From Fodinibius sediminis (GTDB taxonomy: Bacteria; Bacteroidota; Rhodothermia; Balneolales; Balneolaceae): a DNA stretch of 64,000 nt. The notes beneath the pieces are model-generated. The model searched no databases and was not told where the DNA came from. It was given only the letters and a program-made list of their open reading frames with translations. Where the stretch lies: the NCBI RefSeq assembly GCF_900182555.1, contig NZ_FXTH01000001.1, positions 186,001-250,000 on the forward strand. Direction: 5' to 3'. Below are positions 27,926 through 37,440 of the stretch, piece after piece (positions within the stretch are counted from its first letter, which is position 1; each line of letters opens with the position of its first letter). The position numbers were made by a program, and so were the translations under genes.

Positions 27926-28537
27926 ATGATTTCACCAGAAAAACTGCTGAACGCCTATGCCAATGGGATGTTTCCCATGGCCGATTCGCGCCAGGACCCC
28001 CGGGCCAAATGGTACACTTCCAGCCATCGCGGCATCATACCAATGGAAGCATTTCATGTTTCATCGAACGTCCGGCGCATTGTCCGGAATCATCATTACC
28101 ACATTAAATTTAACCGGGACTTCAGAACCGTGATGGAGGCGTGTGCAAACCGGAAGTCCACCTGGATTTCCGACGAACTTATTGACTCCTACTGTAACCT
28201 CCACGAAATGGGACATGCCCACGCCGTCAGCGTCTACACCAAGGACTGGGAACTCGTAGGAGGACAGTACGGGGTTTCCCTGGGCGCTGCCTATTTTGGA
28301 GAGTCCATGTTTGGATGGGCCAAAGAAGCCTCCAAGGTAGCGCTTTACTGGTGTCACCAAGCCCTGAGGCAGGGTGGGTTTGAACTCTGGGATACACAGT
28401 TTTGGACCGAACATCTCGCACGGTTCGGCTGCATTGAAATCTCAGCAGATGAATACGACAAGAAACTAAAAAAAGCCTTGAAAAAATCAGCCTCCTTTCG
28501 CAAGGTTTCCCCGGGAAAAGAGTCCATGGATAAATAA
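27926..28537 (+). CDS. aat: Leucyl/phenylalanyl-tRNA--protein transferase
   Basis: The 203-residue enzyme adds Leu or Phe to N-terminal Arg/Lys of proteins, marking them for the ClpAP N-end rule. The sequence has the family signatures YANGMFPMADS, WYTSSHRGIIPME, HYHIKFNRDFRTVMEACA, VGGQYGVSLGAAYFGESMF and FELWDTQFWTEHLARFGCIEI. The product is slightly shorter than E. coli Aat but complete. It follows the metalloprotease by 44 bases and is convergent with dxs. Confidence 0.96.
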   Translation: MISPEKLLNAYANGMFPMADSRQDPRAKWYTSSHRGIIPMEAFHVSSNVRRIVRNHHYHIKFNRDFRTVMEACANRKSTWISDELIDSYCNLHEMGHAHAVSVYTKDWELVGGQYGVSLGAAYFGESMFGWAKEASKVALYWCHQALRQGGFELWDTQFWTEHLARFGCIEISADEYDKKLKKALKKSASFRKVSPGKESMDK

Positions 28538-28595
28538 AGATACAATACGGTATGTAAAAACCTGTTCCCTCCGACAGGCCGCATTGCGCCCCCGC

Positions 28596-30518
28596 CTACG
28601 TCTTCAGGGAGTGCATTTTAAGAACCTCATGTACCTTGGCTTTTATCCCCTCGGGATCCAGGCCCACCTCACGATGAAGCTCCTCTTGCGTGCCATGCTC
28701 CACGATACGGTCCGGAACCCCCATAATTGTTACAGGAATCTGATAGGGTTTGTCGCTCAGATTTTCAGCAACGGCACTTCCGAAGCCGCCTATTTTGGTT
28801 CCGTCTTCAATCGTAACGATATGTTCGTACCTATTACAGACCTGCTCAATGAGCTCTACATCCAACGGTTTGGCAAACCGCATATTGAAGTGACCGACTT
28901 CTATACCATCCTCTGAAAGATCATCAGCTGCCTCTATAACATAATTGCCCATGGGACCAAAACTTAAAATCGCAATATCCCCGCCTTCGCGCAGGCATTC
29001 CCCCCTGCCTATTTTCACAGGTTGAAATCCTTCACGGCAGGCCATGCCCGTTGCCCTTCCGCGCGGGTATCGAATAGCCCAGGCAGCGTCATCATAGGTG
29101 GAGGCTGTATACATCATATCGCGCAACTCCTGCTCATTAAGCGGCGAGGAGACCACCATGTTGGGGGCGCTCCGCAGATATGAGATGTCATACAGGCCAT
29201 GATGTGTAGGTCCATCGGCTCCCACCAGGCCCGCCCGGTCAATGCAAAATACCACCGGCAGTCTCTGTATAGCAATATCATGAATGACCTGGTCGTAAGC
29301 CCGTTGCAGGAAGGTCGAATAGATGGCGGCAAAAGCTTTTTTCCCTTCGGCGGCCAGGCCCGCGGCAAAGGTTATAGAATGCTGCTCGGCAATACCCACA
29401 TCAAACGCCCGGTCGGGATACTTGTTCATCATGGGCCACAGGCTTGAGCCACTGGGCATGGCAGGCGTAATGCCGACGATATTTTCATTCTCATCAGCAA
29501 GTTCGACAATAGCTTCTCCAAAAACATGTTGATATTTGGGGGGCTGGGCCGTCTTATCCGGGTTCAGCGATTTCCCCGTGATCTTGTCAAAGGGGCTGCT
29601 CTGGGCGTGCCACTTGGTTTGCTCTCGTTCTGCAGGTGCAAAGCCTTTTCCCTTGACCGTAACTGCATGGAGCAGTTTAGGGCCCGGTATATCTTTCAGA
29701 TCCTCCAGGTAGCGGCGCATCGTATCCACATTATGGCCGTCCACAGGACCGTAATATTTAAACCCAAGGGCCTGAAACAGCCCGCCCGGCGTTATCGCTG
29801 TTGTAACCGCCTTTTCGAGCCGCGATGCAACTTTTCGCATCTTTTCCCCGGCTGATTTGAAATGACCAAGCATATCATAAATCTCATCGCGCAGCTTGTT
29901 GAACGTCTTGCTGGTGGTGATCTCCGTCAGATATTCCTTCAATGCTCCCACATTGGGATCAATGGACATACAGTTATCGTTGAGAATCACCAGGATATCA
30001 GAGTTCAGCGCCCCCGCATTGTTCATCGCCTCAAACGCAAGGCCGGCGGTCATGGCCCCGTCTCCTATGACGGCCGCCACCTTTTTGTCGCTCTGGTCCA
30101 GGTCACGCGCAACCGCCATACCCAGGGCCGCAGATATCGACGTACTGGAGTGGCCGACGCCAAAGGTGTCATACTCGCTTTCAGAGCGCTTGGGAAAACC
30201 TGAAAGTCCGCCATATCTGCGGTTGGTGTGAAAATTATCGCGCCGTCCCGTAAGAATTTTGTGCCCGTATGCCTGGTGCCCCACATCCCAGAGCAGCAGG
30301 TCCCGGGGCGTATCGTATACATAATGAAGCGCCACGGTCATTTCCACCACCCCCAGGCTGGCGCCGAAGTGCCCCCCGTGAATGGAAACAGTATCGATGA
30401 TAAAGTCGCGCAGCTCGTCACATACCTCCACAAGCTGTTCGGGATTCAGTTTTTTGAGGTCAGCAGGTGAATCAATGTTTGCCAGTAACGGACCCGGGGT
30501 AATCTCTTCAAATTCCAT
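28596..30518 (-). CDS. dxs: 1-deoxy-D-xylulose-5-phosphate synthase
   Basis: The 640-residue TPP enzyme makes DXP from pyruvate and glyceraldehyde-3-phosphate, the entry to the MEP isoprenoid pathway. Motifs: VSIHGGHFGASLGVVEMTVA (catalytic histidine region), GDGAMTAGLAFEAMNNAG from 152 (TPP/Mg site), FDVGIAEQHSITFAAGLA and DRAGLVGADGPTHHG. Length is standard. The stop of xseB lies 6 bases upstream, giving the widespread xseB-dxs coupling (with ispA missing), at the end of the comEC-AI-2E-xseB-dxs series. Confidence 0.98.
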   Translation of the reverse strand: MEFEEITPGPLLANIDSPADLKKLNPEQLVEVCDELRDFIIDTVSIHGGHFGASLGVVEMTVALHYVYDTPRDLLLWDVGHQAYGHKILTGRRDNFHTNRRYGGLSGFPKRSESEYDTFGVGHSSTSISAALGMAVARDLDQSDKKVAAVIGDGAMTAGLAFEAMNNAGALNSDILVILNDNCMSIDPNVGALKEYLTEITTSKTFNKLRDEIYDMLGHFKSAGEKMRKVASRLEKAVTTAITPGGLFQALGFKYYGPVDGHNVDTMRRYLEDLKDIPGPKLLHAVTVKGKGFAPAEREQTKWHAQSSPFDKITGKSLNPDKTAQPPKYQHVFGEAIVELADENENIVGITPAMPSGSSLWPMMNKYPDRAFDVGIAEQHSITFAAGLAAEGKKAFAAIYSTFLQRAYDQVIHDIAIQRLPVVFCIDRAGLVGADGPTHHGLYDISYLRSAPNMVVSSPLNEQELRDMMYTASTYDDAAWAIRYPRGRATGMACREGFQPVKIGRGECLREGGDIAILSFGPMGNYVIEAADDLSEDGIEVGHFNMRFAKPLDVELIEQVCNRYEHIVTIEDGTKIGGFGSAVAENLSDKPYQIPVTIMGVPDRIVEHGTQEELHREVGLDPEGIKAKVHEVLKMHSLKT

Positions 30519-30524
30519 ACGCGT

Positions 30525-30743
30525 CTATTGATTGTCATTTTCTTCAACCTGTTGCTCCGCTACTTTTTCAATGCGAAGTTCGGCTTCTTCCAGTGTTTCA
30601 GTACACAGCTTAGACAGCTCGATACCTTCTTCATAAAGTTCAATGGATTTATCCAGGGTAATAGAGTCATCTTCAAGTTCTTCAACAATCGTCTCCAACC
30701 TTGCTAAAGCCTCTTCAAAGCCCAAAGGTTCCTTATTGCTCAT
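30525..30743 (-). CDS. xseB: Exodeoxyribonuclease VII small subunit
   Basis: A 72-residue helical protein with the family pattern GFEEALARLETIVEELEDDSITLDKSIELYEEGIELSKLC (two segments, about residues 6-45). It binds XseA to form the single-strand-specific exonuclease VII; xseA is not in the window. The ATG at 30743 is preferred over a TTG four codons upstream. It lies 6 bases ahead of dxs and 56 bases after the AI-2E family gene. Confidence 0.95.
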   Translation of the reverse strand: MSNKEPLGFEEALARLETIVEELEDDSITLDKSIELYEEGIELSKLCTETLEEAELRIEKVAEQQVEENDNQ

Positions 30744-30799
30744 AAAGCGTGTCAAATATGATCTATTAAAAGGAAAACAAACATATAAATTAAAAAGTT

Positions 30800-32116
30800 T
30801 TAGGCTTCGTAATCCAATTCTTTTTCCATCTCGCGCTGCTTTTTCCGCTTCTGCTTCTGGGATTCGCGGTCAAACTGCTGGATAAAAGAGTCAAGTTCAC
30901 TGCCACTCAAAAACGAAATCTTCTTTGTTTCCTTGTACTGCTGATAAAAAATTGAAATTAAAGCAACGGAGGGAACCGCTATGAACAGTCCCAAGATACC
31001 AAACATAAAGCCAAAAAACAGCAATGAAACCATCACCAGCAGGGGATGAAGCCCAACATGCTTGCCAACCACGCGGGGCACGATAAGCCCGGATTCCAAA
31101 ACCTGTTCAATGCCAAACACAAGATACATGCCCGGCAGAAACTGGTACCAGGGCTCTCCCAGCGTGGCTCCCACCAGGGTACAGATTGAGATACTCAGCC
31201 AGAGCCCAAAGGTGGGGATAAAATTCGTCAGTCCCGCAAAGACGCCCAGCACCAGCGCATAAGGAAGTCCCACAAGATAGAAGCCGACACTGAGGTTCAC
31301 TGCGCTAATGAGCACTACAATAAACTGTCCCCTGAGGTAGGCCCCAACGATACGGGTGATCTTTGTCGTGTAGTCGGTCGATACATTCTGCGGGGTAATA
31401 AGCGAGCGGACAAATACGCCGATTTTCTCATAGTCCCGGATCATAAAGAAACATAAAAAGGGCATTAAAATGATGAAGAAAAGTACCGTAGCCACGCTTC
31501 CAATGCCATAAAGGTAGGTCGTTGAGAGCGTTGTGATGCCCAGGTAAAATTCATCAATAAGCATATCGATCTGAGCGATCAACTGGCTTTTCACATACTC
31601 CGCTTCAAAGCCCAGATATTCAAAAAATGAAAGGATGCCGGCATGTTCAATCATCCCTTCAGTATCGGTGGCCATCCCGTTCAGCAGACTGCCCAGCCTT
31701 GATAACTGCTCGACCAGGGCAGGGATTGCAAAAAACAGGGCACCTCCTATCAGGCCAAGGCTGGTCACTGTAAAAAAAGTAGCGATGGCTCCCCGCGGAA
31801 TCTGCCTGCGTTCGATCGTCTCTACTAAAGGATTAATAATAAAGGCGATAACATAGGCCAGCACAAATGGAATCAGCAAGTGTCCCGAATCATAAATAAG
31901 CCAGAGTCCAGCCATGAAAGAAGTGGCATACAAGAGTGCACGGACAATAGGCTGCTGGCGAATGGGATACAGGACAATCCCAATCAACAGGGCATAACCC
32001 AGCGGGTTAATCAAATGCTGCAGCAGATACATGAGGAAAAGCAGGCCGGCTACACCGGCTCCCATCAAAATAATTTGGCCACGTTCATTGAGCCATGCAT
32101 GGGAATTCTTATTCAT
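30800..32116 (-). CDS. AI-2E family transporter (permease-like)
   Basis: From the ATG at 32116 the 438-residue protein has about eight transmembrane helices and the late segments GLPYALVLGVFAGLTNFIPTFG and VVGKHVGLHPLLVMVSLLFFG, which identify the AI-2E (TqsA/YdiK/PerM-like) superfamily. Members include quorum-signal exporters and Na+/H+ antiporters, so the substrate is not inferable. The charged C-terminal tail is cytoplasmic. The 46-codon upstream extension overlaps comEC's end and is rejected. The gene is between comEC and xseB. Confidence 0.92.
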   Translation of the reverse strand: MNKNSHAWLNERGQIILMGAGVAGLLFLMYLLQHLINPLGYALLIGIVLYPIRQQPIVRALLYATSFMAGLWLIYDSGHLLIPFVLAYVIAFIINPLVETIERRQIPRGAIATFFTVTSLGLIGGALFFAIPALVEQLSRLGSLLNGMATDTEGMIEHAGILSFFEYLGFEAEYVKSQLIAQIDMLIDEFYLGITTLSTTYLYGIGSVATVLFFIILMPFLCFFMIRDYEKIGVFVRSLITPQNVSTDYTTKITRIVGAYLRGQFIVVLISAVNLSVGFYLVGLPYALVLGVFAGLTNFIPTFGLWLSISICTLVGATLGEPWYQFLPGMYLVFGIEQVLESGLIVPRVVGKHVGLHPLLVMVSLLFFGFMFGILGLFIAVPSVALISIFYQQYKETKKISFLSGSELDSFIQQFDRESQKQKRKKQREMEKELDYEA

Positions 32117-32204
32117 AGCAGCTGTTTGGAAATCATTTTGTCTGTTGGATAGATTAGATAACGGTGGATAATATAATTGCGAACGCCACAGAAAACAATT
32201 TGTT

Positions 32205-34622
32205 TTAGGGATCGACCCATATTTCACGGCCGTCGGAAACCAGTTTAACCGCACCTTCGAGACTGGTGAAGTACAGCTCGTTAGTGTTTCTGCGCAATCG
32301 CTGAACAGCTGTTTGGTGAGGATGCCGAAATGGGTTGCGCCATCCCAGCGAGACTACGGCCACCTCAGGACTTGTCGCCCTGAGAAAGTCTTCCGTGGAA
32401 CTGCTGCGACTGCCGTGATGGGCCACCTTCAGGAAATCCGTATTGATAAGATCCGGATATTTTTTCAGCAACCGCTGTTCCTGCCCGCTCTCAGCATCGC
32501 CGGTAAATAAAAATTCCATTGAGCCATAGACTACTTCAAATACAAGTGAACGGTTATTCACATTGGAGACGGAGGAAGCCTTTCCATCGGGGCCGTATAC
32601 CAGGAGCCGGGTGGCGGCATCCAATACCACGCTGTTGCCGGCTTTCAGTGTACGCACCGGCACCCTTTTTTTATCAGCAAGCTCATGGTAAGCGTGATAC
32701 AGCCGGGAATCGTAGGCCGAACCGGAATTATATATGGTATCAACAGAAAGATTCCTGATCAGCTCTTCTGTTCCCCCGATGTGGTCGGCATGTGGATGCG
32801 AAAGGAAGAGCCCGTCCAAGTGGTCAATACCTTCGGCCTTAAGATAGGGCAATATTACATATTCAGCACTGGTGTAACCCGGCTTCCATGGGCCCGAATC
32901 TATAAGAAAATGCTTCCCGGCGGGCGTCCGCACCAAAACGGCATCGCCCTGCCCAACATCAAAAACCGTCAGTACCAGCGTGTCGGGGTACAACTTTAAG
33001 TACAGGTTGTGCAGCTGGGGCACACACAAAAGAGCCAGTATCAGCGAGAACACCTTCCACCGCAGTTTGGCAATCGGAAGGGCCGCTGTGAAAAAGATGA
33101 GCATTGCCCATATGACAAACTGGATGCCACCTTCCACCTGAACCTGCATCCAGCTCCCCTCCCAGCCGGAGATCTGCTTGACCAGGCGGTCGAAAAGGCG
33201 AAAACAGTAATCCACCGGAATATTGAGCGTTCGAGACAGCCACGGGCTAACTAGCGAAAACGGCAGCAGTATCAGGGCAAGCGGCACGATGATCCCCAAG
33301 ACCGGTACTACCAGGGCATTGGCCAGGGGTCCGGCAACAGAGAACTCTCCAAAATAATATCCCAGCAGAGGGAACAGGCCCATCTGTACAACCAGAGAAA
33401 TAACCATAACCATGACGGGCGTACCGTACCAGCGGTGTTTTACCCACTCGGGGAGCCCATAACTTATCACTGGTGCCACCAACAATATAATGTAGACGGC
33501 GCTGAAAGAGAGCTGAAAGCCAATAGAAAAAAGGTCCTCTGGAGAGAACAGCAGGATCAGCAGCGCCGCCACAGCCGTCAGGTTCCTGGAATTCCGTACC
33601 TTGTGAAAAAGACGGCCATAGATGAGCAACCCACCCGTCAGCGACGCGCGTGTCACAGAGGCCGAAAACCCGGTCAATCCCGCATAGAAAAACAGTAAAA
33701 GTGTGACAATCAACAGACCCATTTTTTCTCCGTGCGGGATGCTCCAGCACAGCGGCAGCAGGACCCAGAAAGGGGCCAGTATAAAGCCGACATGCAATCC
33801 GGAAACAGCCATAATATGCGACAAGCCTGCACGGGAGAAGGCAAGCCGTGTTTCGCGGCTCAGCTCATTTTTATCCCCCAGCAGCAATGCTTTGGCCAGG
33901 GGCGCGGCATGACGGCTGAAATTATGCTCTACTGACGACTGCACTTCGCGCCGGAGCATATTCCACATCGACGGCCGGTGTGAAGACCGGACGGCCCCGA
34001 TACATTTAATCCCGGCCTGCAGGTATATTTCCCGGGAGGCCAGATACTCTTTGTAGTCAAATTCGTGCGGATTTCGCGGTTCCTCCAGTGGATAGACCAC
34101 AGCAGAAACCTGCAGGTAATCACCCAATTCAAGCGGAACAGGCAGGCGGACCTCCCGGAGATCCAAAACCGCTCGCAGGTTATATTCCCTCCCCCATACC
34201 AGCTTTGACGGAAAGATAGTGCTGTCTACCACAATATCGATATGGTACTTGCCGGTGCTCGATGGCCTGATACCGGACACTTCGCCGCTGAACGTCAGCT
34301 GCTGCCAGCTGTAGGCGCTGATAACCTCCGCCTCCACCGACCTGCCATTCCCATCAAGGACACTATGCCAGAGTCCCCCAAAGAGCATCAGCATCCACAG
34401 GTAACAGCCGACAGCTGCATAGTAGGTCCAGGGGTTCAACCTGCGTTCATAAACAAGTTCGCTCATCAGGTACAGAATCAAAATGCCCCCGAAACTGACC
34501 ATCCACCACCAGAAATCCGGATCAATATAAAAATCCAGTGCAATTCCCGTGGCCAATAGCAGCACCAGCCTCACGGCCGGGTATGAAGCAAAAGGGAACC
34601 GGTATGTCTGATAAGCATCCAC
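32205..34622 (-). CDS. comEC: ComEC/Rec2 family DNA-uptake channel
   Basis: An 805-residue membrane protein in three parts: an N-terminal DUF4131-like region (about 25-200), the Competence domain with many helices (about 220-510; SHIMAVSGLHVGFILAPF), and a C-terminal metallo-beta-lactamase domain (about 545-800; FDVGQGDAVLVRTPAGKHFL, LSHPHADHIGG). ComEC transports one DNA strand across the inner membrane. All three parts are present and unbroken. The start is a GTG at 34622 with no strong ribosome site; a slightly later GTG is possible. comM, also linked to transformation, lies at 53.2 kb. Confidence 0.95.
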   Translation of the reverse strand: MDAYQTYRFPFASYPAVRLVLLLATGIALDFYIDPDFWWWMVSFGGILILYLMSELVYERRLNPWTYYAAVGCYLWMLMLFGGLWHSVLDGNGRSVEAEVISAYSWQQLTFSGEVSGIRPSSTGKYHIDIVVDSTIFPSKLVWGREYNLRAVLDLREVRLPVPLELGDYLQVSAVVYPLEEPRNPHEFDYKEYLASREIYLQAGIKCIGAVRSSHRPSMWNMLRREVQSSVEHNFSRHAAPLAKALLLGDKNELSRETRLAFSRAGLSHIMAVSGLHVGFILAPFWVLLPLCWSIPHGEKMGLLIVTLLLFFYAGLTGFSASVTRASLTGGLLIYGRLFHKVRNSRNLTAVAALLILLFSPEDLFSIGFQLSFSAVYIILLVAPVISYGLPEWVKHRWYGTPVMVMVISLVVQMGLFPLLGYYFGEFSVAGPLANALVVPVLGIIVPLALILLPFSLVSPWLSRTLNIPVDYCFRLFDRLVKQISGWEGSWMQVQVEGGIQFVIWAMLIFFTAALPIAKLRWKVFSLILALLCVPQLHNLYLKLYPDTLVLTVFDVGQGDAVLVRTPAGKHFLIDSGPWKPGYTSAEYVILPYLKAEGIDHLDGLFLSHPHADHIGGTEELIRNLSVDTIYNSGSAYDSRLYHAYHELADKKRVPVRTLKAGNSVVLDAATRLLVYGPDGKASSVSNVNNRSLVFEVVYGSMEFLFTGDAESGQEQRLLKKYPDLINTDFLKVAHHGSRSSSTEDFLRATSPEVAVVSLGWRNPFRHPHQTAVQRLRRNTNELYFTSLEGAVKLVSDGREIWVDP

Positions 34623-34778
34623 ATAAGTATGATCGTTTCAGGAGCCTATCCTTACAGATTAATTACCCACCGACGGCTCATTACTGGCATCCTGCGGGTT
34701 GGCCGGCACCTCGCTTTGAAATCACGGGATCGGTACTTATTATAAATCTCTCAATGACCTCCAACAAAATGACAATCC

Positions 34779-35816
34779 ATGCGGTTAAGCAAGACCTTTT
34801 TTTATATCCAGTTTCTGGCTGTTATCCTCCTCACGGGGTGCGCTCAATCCAGTAACCAACAAGAGACGGCCGCCCCCCGGGGTGAAACCACTCAGAAAGA
34901 GTGGGCCATTGTGATTCACGGGGGTGCCGGCGTAATTTCCAGGGAGATGCCGGACTCCACCAAACAGGCTTACAGGGAAGACCTGGATGAGGCCCTGAGC
35001 ATAGGAGAAACCATTCTAAAAGATGGAGGATCATCGGTAGATGCCGTGGAACAGGTTATCAACTACCTGGAGAATAATCCTAAATTCAATGCCGGGAAGG
35101 GAGCGGTCTTTACCCATGACGGCGATCATGAGCTGGATGCGGCGATCATGATGGGCCATTCACGAAATGCCGGGGCCGTCACGGGCGTCAGAACCGTAAA
35201 AAATCCCATTTCCCTGGCCCGGCTGGTGATGGAAAACTCCAAGCATATATTGTTCGCCGGCGAGGGAGCCGAACAATATGCCGATGAGATGGAGGTAGAG
35301 CGGGTCAACCAGGACTATTTCTATACCGAACGCCGCTACAAAGCCTGGCGCCGGGCCATCAAAAACAGTGATGCCCAATCATCTGCATCAGGCCTCTTCT
35401 ATGACAAAGACAAATATGGCACCGTTGGGTGCGTAGCCCTCGACAAAGATGGACAACTGGTTGCCGGAACTTCTACGGGAGGCATGACCAACAAACGATA
35501 TGGCCGCGTGGGCGATGTTCCCATTATCGGCTCCGGGACGTATGCCAGCGAAGTTGTTGCTGTTTCAATGACTGGCTGGGGCGAACGTATCATGGAGGCC
35601 GTATCGGGACATACCGTCAGCGAGTACATGAAACACAAACCTGCCACCCTTCGGGAAGCCGGCTCCTATCTGCTCCGCGAGGTGCTCAACCCGGGAGATG
35701 CCGGGATGATTGCCGTTGACAAAAATGGAAATACCCTGATGGATATGAATACCCAGGGGATGTTCCGCGGAAAAGCTGACGCCGACGGCAACCGCGAGGT
35801 GGCCATCTGGGAATAA
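34779..35816 (+). CDS. Isoaspartyl peptidase / L-asparaginase (Ntn hydrolase), lipoprotein
   Basis: The 345-residue protein has a lipobox (VILLTGC, Cys21). The plant-type asparaginase fold follows: WAIVIHGGAGVISREM, FNAGKGAVFTHDGDHELDAAIM, and the autocleavage site DKYGTVGCVAL with catalytic Thr215. A short STGGMTNKRYGRVGDVPIIGSGTYAS segment completes the active site. It should self-process to two chains and cleave beta-aspartyl dipeptides or asparagine in the periplasm. The lipoprotein form is common in Bacteroidota. It is divergent from comEC. Confidence 0.94.
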   Translation: MRLSKTFFYIQFLAVILLTGCAQSSNQQETAAPRGETTQKEWAIVIHGGAGVISREMPDSTKQAYREDLDEALSIGETILKDGGSSVDAVEQVINYLENNPKFNAGKGAVFTHDGDHELDAAIMMGHSRNAGAVTGVRTVKNPISLARLVMENSKHILFAGEGAEQYADEMEVERVNQDYFYTERRYKAWRRAIKNSDAQSSASGLFYDKDKYGTVGCVALDKDGQLVAGTSTGGMTNKRYGRVGDVPIIGSGTYASEVVAVSMTGWGERIMEAVSGHTVSEYMKHKPATLREAGSYLLREVLNPGDAGMIAVDKNGNTLMDMNTQGMFRGKADADGNREVAIWE

Positions 35817-35929
35817 GGATCGCTTGCAACACCCCGAAAGAAGTACCGGTCGTATTTTTTGACCCCTTTTTCCCGAATCCTGCGTATTAATGGGTGAAGT
35901 AAATCCATTAATAAACACTTATCGTCACT

Positions 35930-36394
35930 ATGCGAATCCAGCATCTTTTTATACTGCTTTTCTTTTCATTCACTACCCTGACGGGCTGTTCAGACAATAG
36001 CACAGGCAGTGATGGGGGCTCTTCAAATAAAAGTTTAGGAGTTCGCCTCGTCAATACGGGTTCAGAGGACCTGGAGGTAGAAACCGGCAGTGACAACAAA
36101 ATAACCTTCTGTTACGATAAAGAAGGATGTACCGAGCTTGGTGGAGGTGGATTCGCAACGGTCTTTCCCGATCAAGAAATGGTGTTCAATGAATCCGACC
36201 CGGACAAGTTTGCCATCGGAGTTAAAGTAGGGGTCAAGATAACCGCGGGCAAAGGTAAAATTGAAATAGTACGCGGCGAGTCTTACCGCGATGACGCTGG
36301 TTTCCTGGAATTCACTCCCTCTGAAGTTGTCCATACCTCCGATACCTATACCGCGGGAGATACGGCCGTATTTGAGTGGGGAGAGACAGACTAG
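35930..36394 (+). CDS. Hypothetical lipoprotein
   Basis: A 154-residue protein with a lipobox (TTLTGC) and a Ser/Gly-rich linker, then a small beta-rich domain (SLGVRLVNTGSEDLEVETG, FPDQEMVFNESDPDKFAIGVK, KIEIVRGESY). Two cysteines in the CYDKEGC segment could form a disulfide. I do not recognise the family. It stands alone, convergent with the acidic unknown protein downstream. Confidence 0.7.
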   Translation: MRIQHLFILLFFSFTTLTGCSDNSTGSDGGSSNKSLGVRLVNTGSEDLEVETGSDNKITFCYDKEGCTELGGGGFATVFPDQEMVFNESDPDKFAIGVKVGVKITAGKGKIEIVRGESYRDDAGFLEFTPSEVVHTSDTYTAGDTAVFEWGETD

Positions 36395-36493
36395 CAGCAG
36401 AATGCCCGGGATCCACATCCCATCCCAATCGATATTGTGCGAAAAGTCAGTCCGGAAGATTAGACCGGGCTGACCGGGAGCGGTTGAGCTTGG

Positions 36494-37246
36494 CTATATA
36501 TCGTGATAAAAGCGATGACGAAGCTCTTGAATATAGATGCCGATATCATTCCGGAGTTCAAACAGCTGCTCGTGAAAGGCAAGGTATTGTTTCTTCGTAA
36601 TAAGGGAAGTGCCTTTCAGATCCCGCTGTAAAATAGTCAGCGCATCATTGGCACAGTAGAGGGCCTGCTTGGTGTAGGCGATATTTCCGCCCAGAAACTC
36701 CCGCTCAAAACCAAAAGCATATCCCCCCGCGATTTTAGCTCCCACCTTGAGTACATTGCCCACGAAGTCGGTGCAGTGCCCTTTTAGAAACTTGGGATTA
36801 CGGTACTCAATCCACTGCAGGATACCAACGGCAAGTTCCCGGGAGTCATTGTAAATATCAAGCATCTCGATAGAGCCGTGGCTTGAAAGTGTAAATTCAT
36901 CGCTCAGCTCTTTCCATTCCTCTCCCTCGTCAAAATCGTCCTCCTCATCAAAGAGAAACTCCTCCTCTTCCCATTCCTCCCATAAGAAATCGTCATAATC
37001 ATCATCCAGCTCCTCTTCGTCATCCTCAAAATAGGGATCTTCGTATTTCAGTTCTTCCTCGATGAATGCATCGACTGCTTCCCGCTCGTCCCGGTTTTCC
37101 CGGAGAAGAATCAGCCATCTCGGGGTTGAATCCGAGGCATCCGGGGCTATGAACTTCCGGAGCTGGGTATTCTGCTTGGCTATCTCATTCAAATGGGCCT
37201 CCCACTGGTGTTCATCCCAAATATCATCATTGAAATTAGCAAACAT
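36494..37246 (-). CDS. Acidic protein of unknown function
   Basis: A 250-residue soluble protein with three parts. Residues 1-60 are helical (MFANFNDDIWDEHQWEAHLN). About residues 62-118 are extremely acidic, nearly all Glu and Asp with interspersed Phe, Trp and Tyr. The C-terminal ~130 residues form a helical domain (SIEMLDIYNDSRELAVGILQ, FVGNVLKVGAKIAGGYAFGF, FHEQLFELRNDIGIYIQEL). There is no signal peptide. I recognise no family. The codon pattern and clean ATG support a real gene. It stands alone between two convergent/divergent neighbours. Confidence 0.8.
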   Translation of the reverse strand: MFANFNDDIWDEHQWEAHLNEIAKQNTQLRKFIAPDASDSTPRWLILLRENRDEREAVDAFIEEELKYEDPYFEDDEEELDDDYDDFLWEEWEEEEFLFDEEDDFDEGEEWKELSDEFTLSSHGSIEMLDIYNDSRELAVGILQWIEYRNPKFLKGHCTDFVGNVLKVGAKIAGGYAFGFEREFLGGNIAYTKQALYCANDALTILQRDLKGTSLITKKQYLAFHEQLFELRNDIGIYIQELRHRFYHDI

Positions 37247-37440
37247 AACAACAGCACCCAGCTGATGAGTTTAACATTGGCATTTTTTATAAATAACGTA
37301 ATTTGCCAATCAATTGGTATTAAAAATATCTGGAATAGCCAACTAATCCTCCGCGGAGGCTCCCACCGCTTTCCGGTGTTTTGACAGGGCCTGCAACCCG
37401 TTTTATCCCAGGATTCCAACTGGCCTTGCCCTCCGGACAA

